From: Sutcliffiella cohnii
GTDB taxonomy: Bacteria > Bacillota > Bacilli > Bacillales > Bacillaceae_I
NCBI RefSeq assembly: GCF_002250055.1
Contig: NZ_CP018866.1
Location: 1,294,501 to 1,358,500 of the forward strand
Reading direction: 5' to 3'
DNA: 64,000 nt
Part shown: one piece after another, positions 24,149 to 32,840 of the stretch
How the letters are laid out: each line of letters opens with the position of its first letter
How positions within the stretch are numbered: the stretch's first letter is position 1
Translations under genes and position numbers: made by a program
The notes under the pieces: generated by a model
Database searches by the model: none
What the model saw: the letters and a program-made list of their open reading frames with translations, nothing else
What the model was told of the DNA's origin: nothing

Positions 24149-25255
24149 TTAACGAAACGTCTTAACCTCAACTGTATGTTTCAGCAATTCATCCCGATTC
24201 ACGTCATAACCAATCCCTGGTTTCGTCGGTACTTGCAAAATTCCATCCTGAACGGTTACTTCTGGTTCGATAATATCTTTCTCCCAATATCGAGAGGAAG
24301 CTGCGGTGTCACCAGGAAGTGTAAAGTTTGCTAGACTAGTAATCGCGATGTTATGAGCTCGCCCGACTCCAGATTCTAGCATGCCTCCACACCACATCGC
24401 GATATTTTCTTGAACGCACAAGTCATGAATTCGCTTTGCTTCGGATAAGCCGCCAACTCTACCAATCTTCAAATTTATAATGCGTCCACTACCGAGTTCG
24501 ATTGCTTTTCTTGCATCATCGTAACAATGAATACTTTCATCTAAGCAAATAGGTGTTTTTATTTCTTTTTGTAGTTTCGCATGGTCAATTAAATCACCAG
24601 CGGCTAAAGGTTGTTCAATCATCATTAAATTGTACGGATCTAACTTCTTTAATGTCTCGATATCGTCCAGTGTATAAGCCGAATTCGCATCCACCATTAA
24701 TGGTATGTCAGGGAAATGTTCACGGACTTTGTCGATAACTTCTACATCTTTTCCAGGCTTGATTTTCACTTTAATTCGCTTATAACCTTCTTCGGTTTTC
24801 TCTCGAATATTTTCTAAAAGAGTCTCGATATACTCTTCAATTCCGAGGCTAATTCCGACTTCAATCGAAGACTTCACGCCCCCAAGTGCTTCTGATAGAG
24901 AAATACCTTTTGATTTTGCATATAAATCCCATACAGCACCTTCAATAGCCGACTTCGCTAAATGGTTTCGTTTAAAAACGGAAAACAGTTCATGTACTTC
25001 ATCAGGATGTTCTATATCTTTTTTTAGAATCATAGGGATGAGGAACTTATTCAGCATAATCCAACTAGATTCTGTAAACTCTTCGATATATAACGGGCTT
25101 TCCGATGCTGTACACTCGCCCCAACCTGATAACCCATCTTCATTTTTTACTTCTACTAAAAGAAAAAGACGATCATGTTCGGTTCCAAAACTCGTTGTAA
25201 AAGGATTTTTCATACGCATATTTATTTTATAAACAATAATTTCATCTATTTTCAA
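24149..25255 (-). CDS. Enolase-superfamily N-acylamino-acid racemase (MenC/NSAR type)
   Basis: 368 residues. Catalytic features of the OSBS/NSAR branch are all present: general base KIKPGK, metal ligands in VDANSAYT, IEQPL and CLDES, and the second lysine in LKIGRVGG. This branch contains o-succinylbenzoate synthase and N-succinyl- or N-acylamino-acid racemase. No menaquinone genes are nearby, whereas an M20 N-acyl hydrolase, an organic-acid transporter and a regulator are, so racemisation of N-acylated amino acids is the better reading. It is 35 bp downstream of the YfcC gene, probably one transcript. Confidence 0.82.
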   Translation of the reverse strand: MKIDEIIVYKINMRMKNPFTTSFGTEHDRLFLLVEVKNEDGLSGWGECTASESPLYIEEFTESSWIMLNKFLIPMILKKDIEHPDEVHELFSVFKRNHLAKSAIEGAVWDLYAKSKGISLSEALGGVKSSIEVGISLGIEEYIETLLENIREKTEEGYKRIKVKIKPGKDVEVIDKVREHFPDIPLMVDANSAYTLDDIETLKKLDPYNLMMIEQPLAAGDLIDHAKLQKEIKTPICLDESIHCYDDARKAIELGSGRIINLKIGRVGGLSEAKRIHDLCVQENIAMWCGGMLESGVGRAHNIAITSLANFTLPGDTAASSRYWEKDIIEPEVTVQDGILQVPTKPGIGYDVNRDELLKHTVEVKTFR

Positions 25256-25290
25256 AAATATCTCTCCATTCTCCTTTAACTCTTAAACTA

Positions 25291-26727
25291 TTACATTGGC
25301 CCCCAATTTATCATCATCGCAATAACGATAAAGATAATCCCAATCACATACCAAATTAACACAAGTGGAATAGCGAACTTAATCCATTTCGTCCAAGGAA
25401 TCCCTGCAATTGCTAAGTTAGCCATCAGCACACCAGATAGGGGGGTGATAATATTAGTAAACCCATCTCCCATCGTATAAGCTTGAACAACTACTTGACG
25501 AGGAATGTCCATAATATCCGCAAGTGGTGTCATAATTGGCATGACGATTGCAGCTTGCCCACTTCCTGAAGAAACGATTAGATTAAATAATCCATTTCCG
25601 ATTAACATAGCAATCGCACCCATCGTACTAGAAAATGGTTCTAACATAATAGCCATTCCGTGTACAACTGTATCTAAAACCATTCCGTTTTCTAAAATAA
25701 CAACAATCGATCTTGCCATCCCGATAATTAATGCACCGTAAACAACAGCTTTAGCACCATTCATAAATTCAGATACCATTTTATTGGCACCCATCTTACT
25801 AAGAATCGCTGTACCTGCAGCAATCATAATAAAAATAGCAGCCATTTCATTTGTAGACCAGTTCAGTTGGAACACACCATATACATATGTACCGATACCG
25901 ATGACTAGTAAAGCAATTACAAGCTTATGTGTTGAAGTTAAAACGCTAGATACGGCTTCCATACTTTTTTCATCAAGTTTAGGAAAACGATTTTCACCTA
26001 AAATACTATTCTCTGGATTTTTCTTCACTCGATTAGCATACCAGAGTACATACGCAAGTGTTCCAGCAAGTACCGTAATATAAATAACCATTCGCAACCC
26101 AATTCCTGAGAATAATGGAAGCTGTGCAATTTGCTGTGCAAACCCAGTTGTTAAAGGATCTAAAAATCCGATTGCAAAACCAGCATAGGCTCCTAAGTAG
26201 ATAATAGAGACACCGACAATCGCATCCATTTTCATCGCTCTTGCTAAAATAATCCCAATTGGAATAAAGGCGATAACAGCATTAACGATAATTCCTAATC
26301 CTCCAAAAACAGAGAATAATGTTGCAACGATAATAATTAAAAGCCATTCTTTGTTTTTCGTTTTATGAATTGTTTTCATAATTAAAGTGTCAATCGCTCC
26401 AGTACTTTCAATTACTCGGAACGTTCCACCAATAATCAATACTAGAAAAATTAACGGTGCGCCACCAATCATCCCTTCCTGAATGGACCGGAAGATAGCT
26501 ATTAAACTAGCAGGCTGTTGATCAATCGTCTCATAACTATTTGGAACAATTACTGATATCCCATTATCTGCAGTTTCTCGTTCAAACGCCCCCGCTGGAA
26601 TAATATAAGTAAGTAGTGCTGCGATAACTAAAATGCCAAATAAAATAACATAGGCATCAGGTAATTCCCTTTTTTTCTTCTGTTGTACTACTACTTTTTC
26701 CTCATTTAACTTTGGTGGTTCACTCAT
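25291..26727 (-). CDS. YfcC-family membrane transporter
   Basis: 478 residues with about 12 predicted membrane helices after a charged N-terminal 22 residues. The repeated re-entrant segments (IGGTFRVIESTGAID and SSGSGQAAIVMPIMTPLADI) mark the DcuC/YfcC ion-transporter family, which includes C4-dicarboxylate and arginine/ornithine-type carriers. It is co-oriented with the racemase gene and divergent from the RpiR regulator and M20 amidohydrolase, so uptake of an amino-acid derivative is likely; the exact substrate is not known. Confidence 0.83.
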   Translation of the reverse strand: MSEPPKLNEEKVVVQQKKKRELPDAYVILFGILVIAALLTYIIPAGAFERETADNGISVIVPNSYETIDQQPASLIAIFRSIQEGMIGGAPLIFLVLIIGGTFRVIESTGAIDTLIMKTIHKTKNKEWLLIIIVATLFSVFGGLGIIVNAVIAFIPIGIILARAMKMDAIVGVSIIYLGAYAGFAIGFLDPLTTGFAQQIAQLPLFSGIGLRMVIYITVLAGTLAYVLWYANRVKKNPENSILGENRFPKLDEKSMEAVSSVLTSTHKLVIALLVIGIGTYVYGVFQLNWSTNEMAAIFIMIAAGTAILSKMGANKMVSEFMNGAKAVVYGALIIGMARSIVVILENGMVLDTVVHGMAIMLEPFSSTMGAIAMLIGNGLFNLIVSSGSGQAAIVMPIMTPLADIMDIPRQVVVQAYTMGDGFTNIITPLSGVLMANLAIAGIPWTKWIKFAIPLVLIWYVIGIIFIVIAMMINWGPM

Positions 26728-26843
26728 AATGTTTCCCTCCCTGATTGTCTAAAAATATTTCTATAAAACTTGAAAATAATTATTATGAAGTCTATACTTT
26801 AAATCAATATAAAATATTGTGAAAACTTCGAAAAGGTGAAAAA

Positions 26844-27674
26844 ATGAAATATTATTATGCCGATAAAACAAAAGAAAAATTACCGTTCCTTACAAAAGGG
26901 TTAAAAAAAGTAGCAAACCATTTATTAGAGGATCCAATGGTATTTGCCACGCATCCAGCTAAAAAAGTAGGAAGTATAATCGGGGTTAGTGAAACGATGG
27001 TTATTCGGTTTTGTAACCAAATAGGCTATTCGGGATATAGTGACTTACAAAAAGAAGTTCGTGAAAATTTATTAAATTTAAGTAGAGATGCATATCATCA
27101 AAAAGAAACCGAAAATATAGAATCTAAAAAATTTCTTCATAGCATGTTGGATGATCTTTCTTTATTAAAACAAAATATCGACCGTATAGACGAAGCGGCT
27201 ATGGGGGAAGCGATTGAGCTAATCATCGACAGTGAAAAAATATTAGTCGTAGGATATTATCATTCCTTTTCATTCGCACATTGGTTTTCCTATAATTTGA
27301 ATTTAGTAAAAGGCAATGCTGACCTTTATCGACCTGAAAATGACGCTGATCTACTAGATTTCCTTCCTGAAAATTCTTGTCTCATTATTTTTTCATTTTA
27401 TCGTTACGCATTAGATACAATTCGAATTGCAGAGGCAGCGAAGAGTAAAGGAATTAAAATTGTCGCCATTACAGATTCATGGACATCACCGATAACGGAA
27501 TTTGCAGATATCGTCATATCATTATTTACGAGTGATCATAAAACGTTATTGAACAAAGGACCTGTTACGATCTCTTTTATGAATTCGATGTTATTTGAAG
27601 TGATTAAAAGAATGGAGGGACATGGAAAAATACAACCAACCTACAAATATTTTATAAAGGACGGAGAAAATTAA
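26844..27674 (+). CDS. MurR/RpiR-family transcriptional regulator
   Basis: 276 residues. The N-terminal HTH_6 domain (about 1-78) has VGSIIGVSETMVIRFCNQIGYSGYSDLQ, the conserved RpiR helix-turn-helix. A SIS domain (about 115-250) has VVGYYHSFSFAHWFSYNL and ISLFTSDHK. Family members bind phosphosugars or amino-sugar derivatives, but some control amino-acid genes. It is divergent from the YfcC/racemase genes with 116 bp between and overlaps the M20 gene by 1 bp (TAATG). The intergenic region has a 10-bp palindrome AATAATTATT (26775-26784) that could be an operator. Confidence 0.85.
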   Translation: MKYYYADKTKEKLPFLTKGLKKVANHLLEDPMVFATHPAKKVGSIIGVSETMVIRFCNQIGYSGYSDLQKEVRENLLNLSRDAYHQKETENIESKKFLHSMLDDLSLLKQNIDRIDEAAMGEAIELIIDSEKILVVGYYHSFSFAHWFSYNLNLVKGNADLYRPENDADLLDFLPENSCLIIFSFYRYALDTIRIAEAAKSKGIKIVAITDSWTSPITEFADIVISLFTSDHKTLLNKGPVTISFMNSMLFEVIKRMEGHGKIQPTYKYFIKDGEN

Positions 27675-28801
27675 TGGGGAATACGTTAGAACAACGAGTA
27701 CAAGAAACATTTGACTACCTTCATAAACATCCAGAAATAAGCTGGGAAGAAAAAGAAACAACGAACTATATTAAGAGTTTGTTAGAAAACAGTGGGTGTA
27801 AAGTTACGGTTTTTGACGATTGTACTGGAGTAATTGGAGAATATGGAAATTTTAATAGCGATTTACCGGTAGTTGGTGTACGAGCAGATATTGATGCGTT
27901 ATGGCAAGAAGTAAATGGTGAATTTCAAGCTAATCATTCATGTGGCCATGATGCGCATATGGCCATCGTTTTAGGTGTATTATGGAAACTGGAACAAGAA
28001 CTAGAGTTAAAGGATAAAGTGGCGATTAAGTTTATTTTTCAACCAGCAGAAGAAACGGGAACTGGTGCACTTCAAATGATAGAAAAACAAGTAGTGGCAG
28101 ATGTTGATTATTTGTTTGGTGTTCACTTGCGTCCGGAACAAGAACTGAAAATGGGGCAAGCATCACCTGTCATTGTGCATGGTGCATCTAAAATGTATAG
28201 TGCTACCATTAAAGGTGATGGCGATGCCCATGGCGCAAGACCTCATTTAAATCATAATGCAATTGAAATCGGGGCACAAATTGTAAACATGATCAGCCAA
28301 ATTCATTTAGATCCACGTGTTCCACATTCGGTTAAAATGACAAATTTTCATGCAGGTGGTAAAAGTACGAACATCATCCCGGGAAACGCATCGTTCGCTC
28401 TTGATTTAAGAGCGCAATCGAATGAGTTAATCGAACAATTAGAAAGAAAAGTGAAAAACATCTTTCACTCCATTCAAGAATTGTACGATGTAGAGATTAA
28501 AATTACGAGCGAAAACGGGCTCCCTGCAGCCGAAACGAATGAGGAAGCAATTTCTATTATGAAAAAGGCAATCTCTGAAACACTAGGTGAAGAAAATACG
28601 ATGCCATCACTAGTTACACCAGGTGGAGATGATTTTCATTTTTACACGATTAAGAAGCCTTCATTAAAAGCTACGATGCTCGGACTAGGCTGTGACCTAA
28701 CACCAGGCCTTCATCACCCGTACATGACCTTTAACAAAGAAGCCCTACAAAACGGCGTTGACATTTTGTCCAGGGCAATACTAAACACTTATAAAATTTA
28801 A
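27674..28801 (+). CDS. M20-family N-acyl-amino-acid amidohydrolase
   Basis: 375 residues, AbgA/HipO-like. The motif HKHPEISWEEKET opens the domain; metal sites include HSCGHDAHM near residue 95, QPAEETGTG near 133, and a histidine near the end (GLHHPYM). A lid domain carries GDGDAHGARPHLNHNAIE. Relatives hydrolyse N-acetyl- or N-succinyl-L-amino acids. With the racemase and transporter this gives a coherent route for N-acylated amino acids. The stop is followed by a copy of the hairpin repeat. Confidence 0.87.
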   Translation: MGNTLEQRVQETFDYLHKHPEISWEEKETTNYIKSLLENSGCKVTVFDDCTGVIGEYGNFNSDLPVVGVRADIDALWQEVNGEFQANHSCGHDAHMAIVLGVLWKLEQELELKDKVAIKFIFQPAEETGTGALQMIEKQVVADVDYLFGVHLRPEQELKMGQASPVIVHGASKMYSATIKGDGDAHGARPHLNHNAIEIGAQIVNMISQIHLDPRVPHSVKMTNFHAGGKSTNIIPGNASFALDLRAQSNELIEQLERKVKNIFHSIQELYDVEIKITSENGLPAAETNEEAISIMKKAISETLGEENTMPSLVTPGGDDFHFYTIKKPSLKATMLGLGCDLTPGLHHPYMTFNKEALQNGVDILSRAILNTYKI

Positions 28802-28802
28802 T

Positions 28803-28843
28803 GAGGACGGAGGGACTGTCCCTCGCTCACATATTTTTTTCCA
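28803..28843 (+). repeat. Stop-codon-associated hairpin repeat, copy 6
   Basis: GAGGACGGAGGGAC pairs with GTCCCTCGCTC, then CACATATTTTTTTCC. It starts 1 nt after the stop of the M20 gene. Confidence 0.75.
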
Positions 28844-28863
28844 TCCTAACAGAAAAAACTTCC

Positions 28864-28910
28864 AAAAAGTACCACTTTTCTTCTTAACGGAGCAAAGTAG
28901 GTGCTTTTTT
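28864..28910 (+). terminator. Second terminator after the M20 gene
   Basis: AAAAAGTACCACTTT (28864-28878) pairs with AAAGTAGGTGCTTTTTT (28894-28910) with one bulge and one wobble. It ends in a T-run. Confidence 0.7.
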
Positions 28911-29282
28911 GTGGTAGTAAAAGGGGTTCTCACCTTTCAAAAAGTAATAGGGACGAATACTTGGAATAAGGCTACCCTATAACGGAAACAAAAACTTTTT
29001 ATCTCTTATAAAAAAAGAATAAGATTCATCTTCTCACTATTCCTGGTGGGGAACAAAATCTATGTTTCTTTCCGCACTCTGTAAAATAAAAAATAATATC
29101 GATTAATATGCCACATACAATGTGATAATTGTAAGATGCAAGACCTCATTTTAATTGAAGGGATTTCAAGCCCTACGAAAAAACACTTACCGATAACAGG
29201 AAGCAAATGGTAAGTACGTTAGAATAGAAATGTGAAAGATTTTCTCATAAACTAATATTATAAGTAGAAAGAAGGGAACGAG
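28911..29282 (+). other. Long intergenic region without a recognised gene
   Basis: No credible coding frame. It contains AAGGG-ATTTCAA-GCCCT (near 29158-29173) and a second hairpin ACTTACC (29185-29191) / GGTAAGT (29209-29215), both on the 5' side of the YczE/YitT-like gene. They could belong to a structured leader. No known riboswitch consensus was recognised. Confidence 0.4.
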
Positions 29283-29942
29283 TTGATTCAACTAAACACG
29301 ACGTTCAAAGCGTATAGTGTGTTTTTAGTTAGCATCTTTCTCATGGGCCTTGGAATTAGTCTCGTTACATTAGCTCATTTAGGCACAACGGCGATCACGA
29401 GCACGCCGTACGTACTTAGCCTTTTCACCACACTCAGTTTTGGCATGTACACAATGTTGTTCAACACGATGTATGTACTTATTCAAATACTTCTACTAAA
29501 AGGAGATTTTCCGAAAATACAGTATTTACAATTATTAGTCGGTCCTGTATTAGGCTACTCCATAGATTTCAGGTCCCCATATATTTCATTAATTGAAAAA
29601 CCAAATTACTTTTTCCAATTAACGATGGTATTAGTCGGCTGTGTCATTATAGCTTTCAGTATCGTAATCCAACTAAAAGCAAACGTTGTAAATAACCCAG
29701 CAGAAGGTGTAGTAAAAGCAATTGCGTTTAAAGTGAACAAAAACTTTGGAACTATTAAAATATGTTTCGATGTCAGTTTAGTATTGATAGCAGTAATTAT
29801 ATCGGTTGTGGCGCTAGGAAGTATTAGCGGAATACGAGAAGGAACCGTCATTTCGGCCGTTTTCATTGGCCTACTTGTCAAAAGGATGCAAAATCTTTCA
29901 AATAGAAATATTAGGAGAAGAGCCTCTGCCCATTATCAATAA
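29283..29942 (+). CDS. YczE/YyaS/YitT-like membrane protein
   Basis: 219 residues, five predicted helices. The motif FLMGLGISLVTLAHLGTTAITSTPYVLS in the first helix-loop and NNPAEGVVKAIA in the third quarter are typical of the YczE/YitT-like family of five-helix integral membrane proteins of unknown function. It starts at TTG 29283, with AAAGAAGGGA about 5 nt upstream. It is followed after 68 bp by the CAP-domain gene, but independent transcription is equally likely. Confidence 0.75.
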   Translation: MIQLNTTFKAYSVFLVSIFLMGLGISLVTLAHLGTTAITSTPYVLSLFTTLSFGMYTMLFNTMYVLIQILLLKGDFPKIQYLQLLVGPVLGYSIDFRSPYISLIEKPNYFFQLTMVLVGCVIIAFSIVIQLKANVVNNPAEGVVKAIAFKVNKNFGTIKICFDVSLVLIAVIISVVALGSISGIREGTVISAVFIGLLVKRMQNLSNRNIRRRASAHYQ

Positions 29943-30010
29943 TATAAGGAAGATTAAACACTATCGTGTCCGGGAATAATAGATATAAAAAATAGAATAG
30001 GAGTGTAGTT

Positions 30011-31135
30011 GTGAAGCGGTTTATTTTACTAGTAGTAATTGTGTTTCTCGGTTATGTTTCGAAGCCGTTATGGGAAGAACCAGTTCAACAACTAATTCCT
30101 TCATCGATATGGGATTCGGTTCATCAGACGGTCGAACAGGTAAAAGAAGATCCTAACGTAAATATTATAATAGATAATCTTACTGAGCGATTTAATTCAC
30201 TACTAGAAGATTTTGATACTAAACAATTAGAATCGAATGATACAAATATAGCAACGCCGGAATTATTAGAACCAACTGAAGAAATGTTTAGTATTCATAA
30301 TATTGAGTTGGGAGATTCAAGAGCAGAAGTGGAGCAAATTATAGGTCATAGCCCGAAGCGCAGCACGCTAAATGAATATGGTGTGCATTGGGATGCTTAT
30401 CACGAAAACTATCAAAATTTTATAATGGTTGCATATGATGAGGAAGATATTGTTCGCGGCCTTTATACAAATCAAGACTTGATTGCCTCTTCAACAGAGA
30501 TAATGTTAGGCAGCTCGATGGAATTAGTTCGAGAACAGCTCGGTAAGCCGGAAACAATCATACCATATCGTTTGTTTCATTACGCTATTAATAGTAATGG
30601 TGAATATGATGTTTTTCACCTCGACAACAGCTACGTCACGATTTTTTATGACCAACACGAAAATGATACCGTTACTGCGATTAAAATTATAGATGAAGAA
30701 CTGGAACGTGGCAAAAATACTTTATACTCTGAACCTAGCGAGCAACTACAGGTAGGTTTTGAATATCAGTTGTTTGACTTAACAAATGCTACAAGAAGTA
30801 ATCATAATTTACCTCTTTTATCTTGGGATGATCAAGTGAAAGAAACGGCTAGGAAGCATAGTATGGACATGGCAGAAAATCAATATTTCAGTCATACCAA
30901 TTTAAAAGGACAATCCCCATTTGATCGAATGGAGGAAGACAACATTCCATATACGACAGCAGGGGAAAACTTAGCATACGGCCAAATAAGTAGCATATTT
31001 GCCCACGAAGGATTAATGAATTCATTAGGACATAGAAAAAATATCCTCCAAGAAAGATTCCGAAAGTTAGGCGTCGGAGTGGCATTTAATAATGAATCAC
31101 AGCCATACTATACAAAAAAATACTTTAGTAATTGA
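30011..31135 (+). CDS. Membrane-anchored CAP-domain protein (YlbC-like)
   Basis: 374 residues. An N-terminal anchor (about 4-20), then a CAP-associated domain with a duplicated motif (IELGDSRAEVEQIIG and IMLGSSMELVREQLG, about 93-230), then a CAP/SCP domain (about 250-360) with LTNATRSNHNLPLL, HSMDMAENQYFSHTN, AGENLAYG and HRKNIL. This is the layout of Bacillus YlbC and close to YkwD-type proteins, found at the cell surface and in spore coats; the catalytic role is unclear. It starts at GTG 30011 with AGGAG 8 nt upstream. The stop is immediately followed by a consensus hairpin repeat. Confidence 0.85.
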   Translation: MKRFILLVVIVFLGYVSKPLWEEPVQQLIPSSIWDSVHQTVEQVKEDPNVNIIIDNLTERFNSLLEDFDTKQLESNDTNIATPELLEPTEEMFSIHNIELGDSRAEVEQIIGHSPKRSTLNEYGVHWDAYHENYQNFIMVAYDEEDIVRGLYTNQDLIASSTEIMLGSSMELVREQLGKPETIIPYRLFHYAINSNGEYDVFHLDNSYVTIFYDQHENDTVTAIKIIDEELERGKNTLYSEPSEQLQVGFEYQLFDLTNATRSNHNLPLLSWDDQVKETARKHSMDMAENQYFSHTNLKGQSPFDRMEEDNIPYTTAGENLAYGQISSIFAHEGLMNSLGHRKNILQERFRKLGVGVAFNNESQPYYTKKYFSN

Positions 31136-31176
31136 TGGGACAGAGGGACAGGTTCCTTGTCCACACATTTTTTTCC
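31136..31176 (+). repeat. Stop-codon-associated hairpin repeat, copy 7 (near consensus)
   Basis: TGGGACAGAGGGACAGG, TTCCTTGTCCACAC, then ATTTTTTTCC begins at the first base after TGA. The outer arms TGGGACA/TGTCCA plus the T7 tract give a terminator-like structure. Confidence 0.85.
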
Positions 31177-31215
31177 AATTGATAAGAAAAAAGAAAAACT
31201 AAACGCTATAAAAAC

Positions 31216-31257
31216 AAAAGTACTACTTCTAATTAAAAAAGTAGTACTTTTATTTAA
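31216..31257. terminator. Bidirectional terminator between convergent genes
   Basis: AAAAGTACTACTT (31216-31228) pairs perfectly with AAGTAGTACTTTT (31239-31251). A and T runs lie on both sides. It serves the CAP gene and the opposing LysM gene. Confidence 0.88.
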
Positions 31258-31329
31258 TTAGCATAGTTAGTCTTTGAAAAGAAAGCCCATACACAAAAAA
31301 ATTAACTACCTAACGACCGTCAAAACCTA

Positions 31330-32409
31330 TTAATAAAACCTCTTAAACCCTTCAAAATGTTTTTTCCAATAAGAGTCATTTAAATTAGTAATAACAACGC
31401 CGCTGTTAGAAGCGTGGATGAATTCGTTGTTGCCAATATAGATTCCAACATGGGAAATACCAGCTTTATACGTTCCTTCAAAGAAAACTAAGTCTCCAAC
31501 TTCAGGTGTAGTGACATAATGGGAGCGCATATGGTAGCCTTCGCTTGAGTAGCGGTTAATATTTAATCCTGCTTCTCTATATGCGTAGTAAATGAATCCA
31601 CTGCAGTCAAAACCAGCTGGTGTAGCGCCACCCCAAAGGTATTTAGCTCCTAGTTGGCTTCTAGCTGTACTAATTAACTTATCGACATTGTATTTAACCT
31701 CACTTGGTGGAGTTTCAACTTTAGGAGTTTCTACTTTCGCTCCATCGCCGATATTAAGCTTTTGACCAATATGAATTAGATCTGATTTCAAGTTGTTCCA
31801 TTTTTTAAGGTTTGCAACCGTAACCTTATATTCGAGTGCAATTCGAGACAAAGTGTCACCAGACTTTACTGTATAAACAGTAGCGGATTGAACCTTAGTT
31901 TCTTCAGGCTTCACTGTTTTCTCGGCAGTAGAGTTAGTAGGCTTCTCCGGTGTTGTTGTCGGTGTTGAAGTTGGTTTACTGACGACAAACACATTTCCGG
32001 GGAATATAATAGTAGAATTCAACTTATTCCACGTCATTAATTCATTAATAGAAATTTTATGTTTCAAGGCAATGCCACTTAATGTATCACCAGATTTTAC
32101 AGTGTATGTAGATGATGTTGCTGTACTACTCTTTTGAGCTTCTTCTTTCTTTGCAGGCTGTGTACTAGTTGAATTGTTCGTTGATTTAACGTCTGTCTTA
32201 AGTACTTGATTTGGAAAAATAAGATCATTTGTTAAATTATTTAATGACTTCAATTGTGAAACAGACAAACTATGCTTTTGAGCAATCTTCCACAGTGAAT
32301 CACCACTTTGTACTTTGTACGTGCTCGCCTCAGCATCTTGCGCACCTAGCAGCGCAGAGGCAATAAGTGCAGTCGTAGTTACGGTCAAGTATTTTTTCTT
32401 GTTACCCAA
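31330..32409 (-). CDS. LysM-NlpC/P60 peptidoglycan endopeptidase (LytE/CwlS-like)
   Basis: 359 residues from TTG 32409. A signal peptide (1-28, ending AEA-S) precedes three LysM domains (YKVQSGDSLWKIA, YTVKSGDTLSGIA, YTVKSGDTLSRIA) separated by Ser/Thr/Pro linkers, and a C-terminal NlpC/P60 domain with catalytic Cys269 in FDCSGF, His in SHVGIYIG and a third polar residue in FIHAS. The enzyme cuts D-Glu-mDAP bonds in wall peptides during growth or separation. TTG 32409 has GGGGGT (32418-32423) 8 nt upstream, while TTG 32430 and ATG 32424 lack a site and would add seven or five residues before the charged GNKKK start. It is transcribed away from the second two-component operon. Confidence 0.85.
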   Translation of the reverse strand: MGNKKKYLTVTTTALIASALLGAQDAEASTYKVQSGDSLWKIAQKHSLSVSQLKSLNNLTNDLIFPNQVLKTDVKSTNNSTSTQPAKKEEAQKSSTATSSTYTVKSGDTLSGIALKHKISINELMTWNKLNSTIIFPGNVFVVSKPTSTPTTTPEKPTNSTAEKTVKPEETKVQSATVYTVKSGDTLSRIALEYKVTVANLKKWNNLKSDLIHIGQKLNIGDGAKVETPKVETPPSEVKYNVDKLISTARSQLGAKYLWGGATPAGFDCSGFIYYAYREAGLNINRYSSEGYHMRSHYVTTPEVGDLVFFEGTYKAGISHVGIYIGNNEFIHASNSGVVITNLNDSYWKKHFEGFKRFY

Positions 32410-32523
32410 CGTTTGTACCCCCATTTCCAATCTATCATTCTACTAAAACATTATACTATAGTCCTATCTTAATTTGTAGATTAATGTGGAATTGTAGGGA
32501 TTGATAACCAATTATGGAGGTTG

Positions 32524-32577
32524 AAATACCTATGTTTTTTCATTATTTTCATTGAAGTAGAAATAATATAGGTATTT
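32524..32577. other. Long-spaced inverted repeat in the 32410-32840 intergenic region
   Basis: AAATACCTAT (32524-32533) and ATAGGTATTT (32568-32577) form a perfect 10-bp inverted repeat with a 34-nt loop, between the divergent LysM and two-component genes. It may be paired operator half-sites. The rest of the gap holds the promoter box at 32788. Confidence 0.4.
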
Positions 32578-32787
32578 AGGGAGTGTTCGGTAGGGGTTGA
32601 TAGACCTAGAGTTTACGTGTTTTTACCACGCGATAATTTTAATTAAGAGAAACTGTGAAAAAAGTACTGATTTTTACGGTTTGATTTGGAGAGTGGTGAG
32701 TATTTTCCACTAGACTATTTACGTAAGATTATGTCCAGAGTGCTATTTTTCAATCAAAATGTTGACTAATGTTTGTTTATATTTTTT

Positions 32788-32807
32788 GTTAACATTTTAT
32801 TCATAAA
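32788..32807 (+). promoter_or_regulatory. HssR-like direct repeat upstream of the second two-component operon
   Basis: GTTAACATT (32788-32796) and ATTCATAAA (32799-32807) are 11 bp apart and lie about 35 bp before the response-regulator start. It shares TTTTGTTAAC-R-TTTT-R-TTCATA with the box at 34992, suggesting autoregulation. Confidence 0.55.
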
Positions 32808-32840
32808 AATATGGGAAAATAAAAGAGAGGAGTGAAGACA

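Noticed and set aside
24149..25255. Menaquinone-pathway o-succinylbenzoate synthase (MenC)
   Set aside because: No men genes around; the M20 hydrolase, transporter and regulator point to amino-acid metabolism. Not fully excluded.
32410..32840. c-di-AMP (ydaO) riboswitch upstream of the LysM-NlpC/P60 gene
   Set aside because: Such switches often precede wall hydrolases, but none of the conserved G-rich ydaO core could be found on the minus strand.
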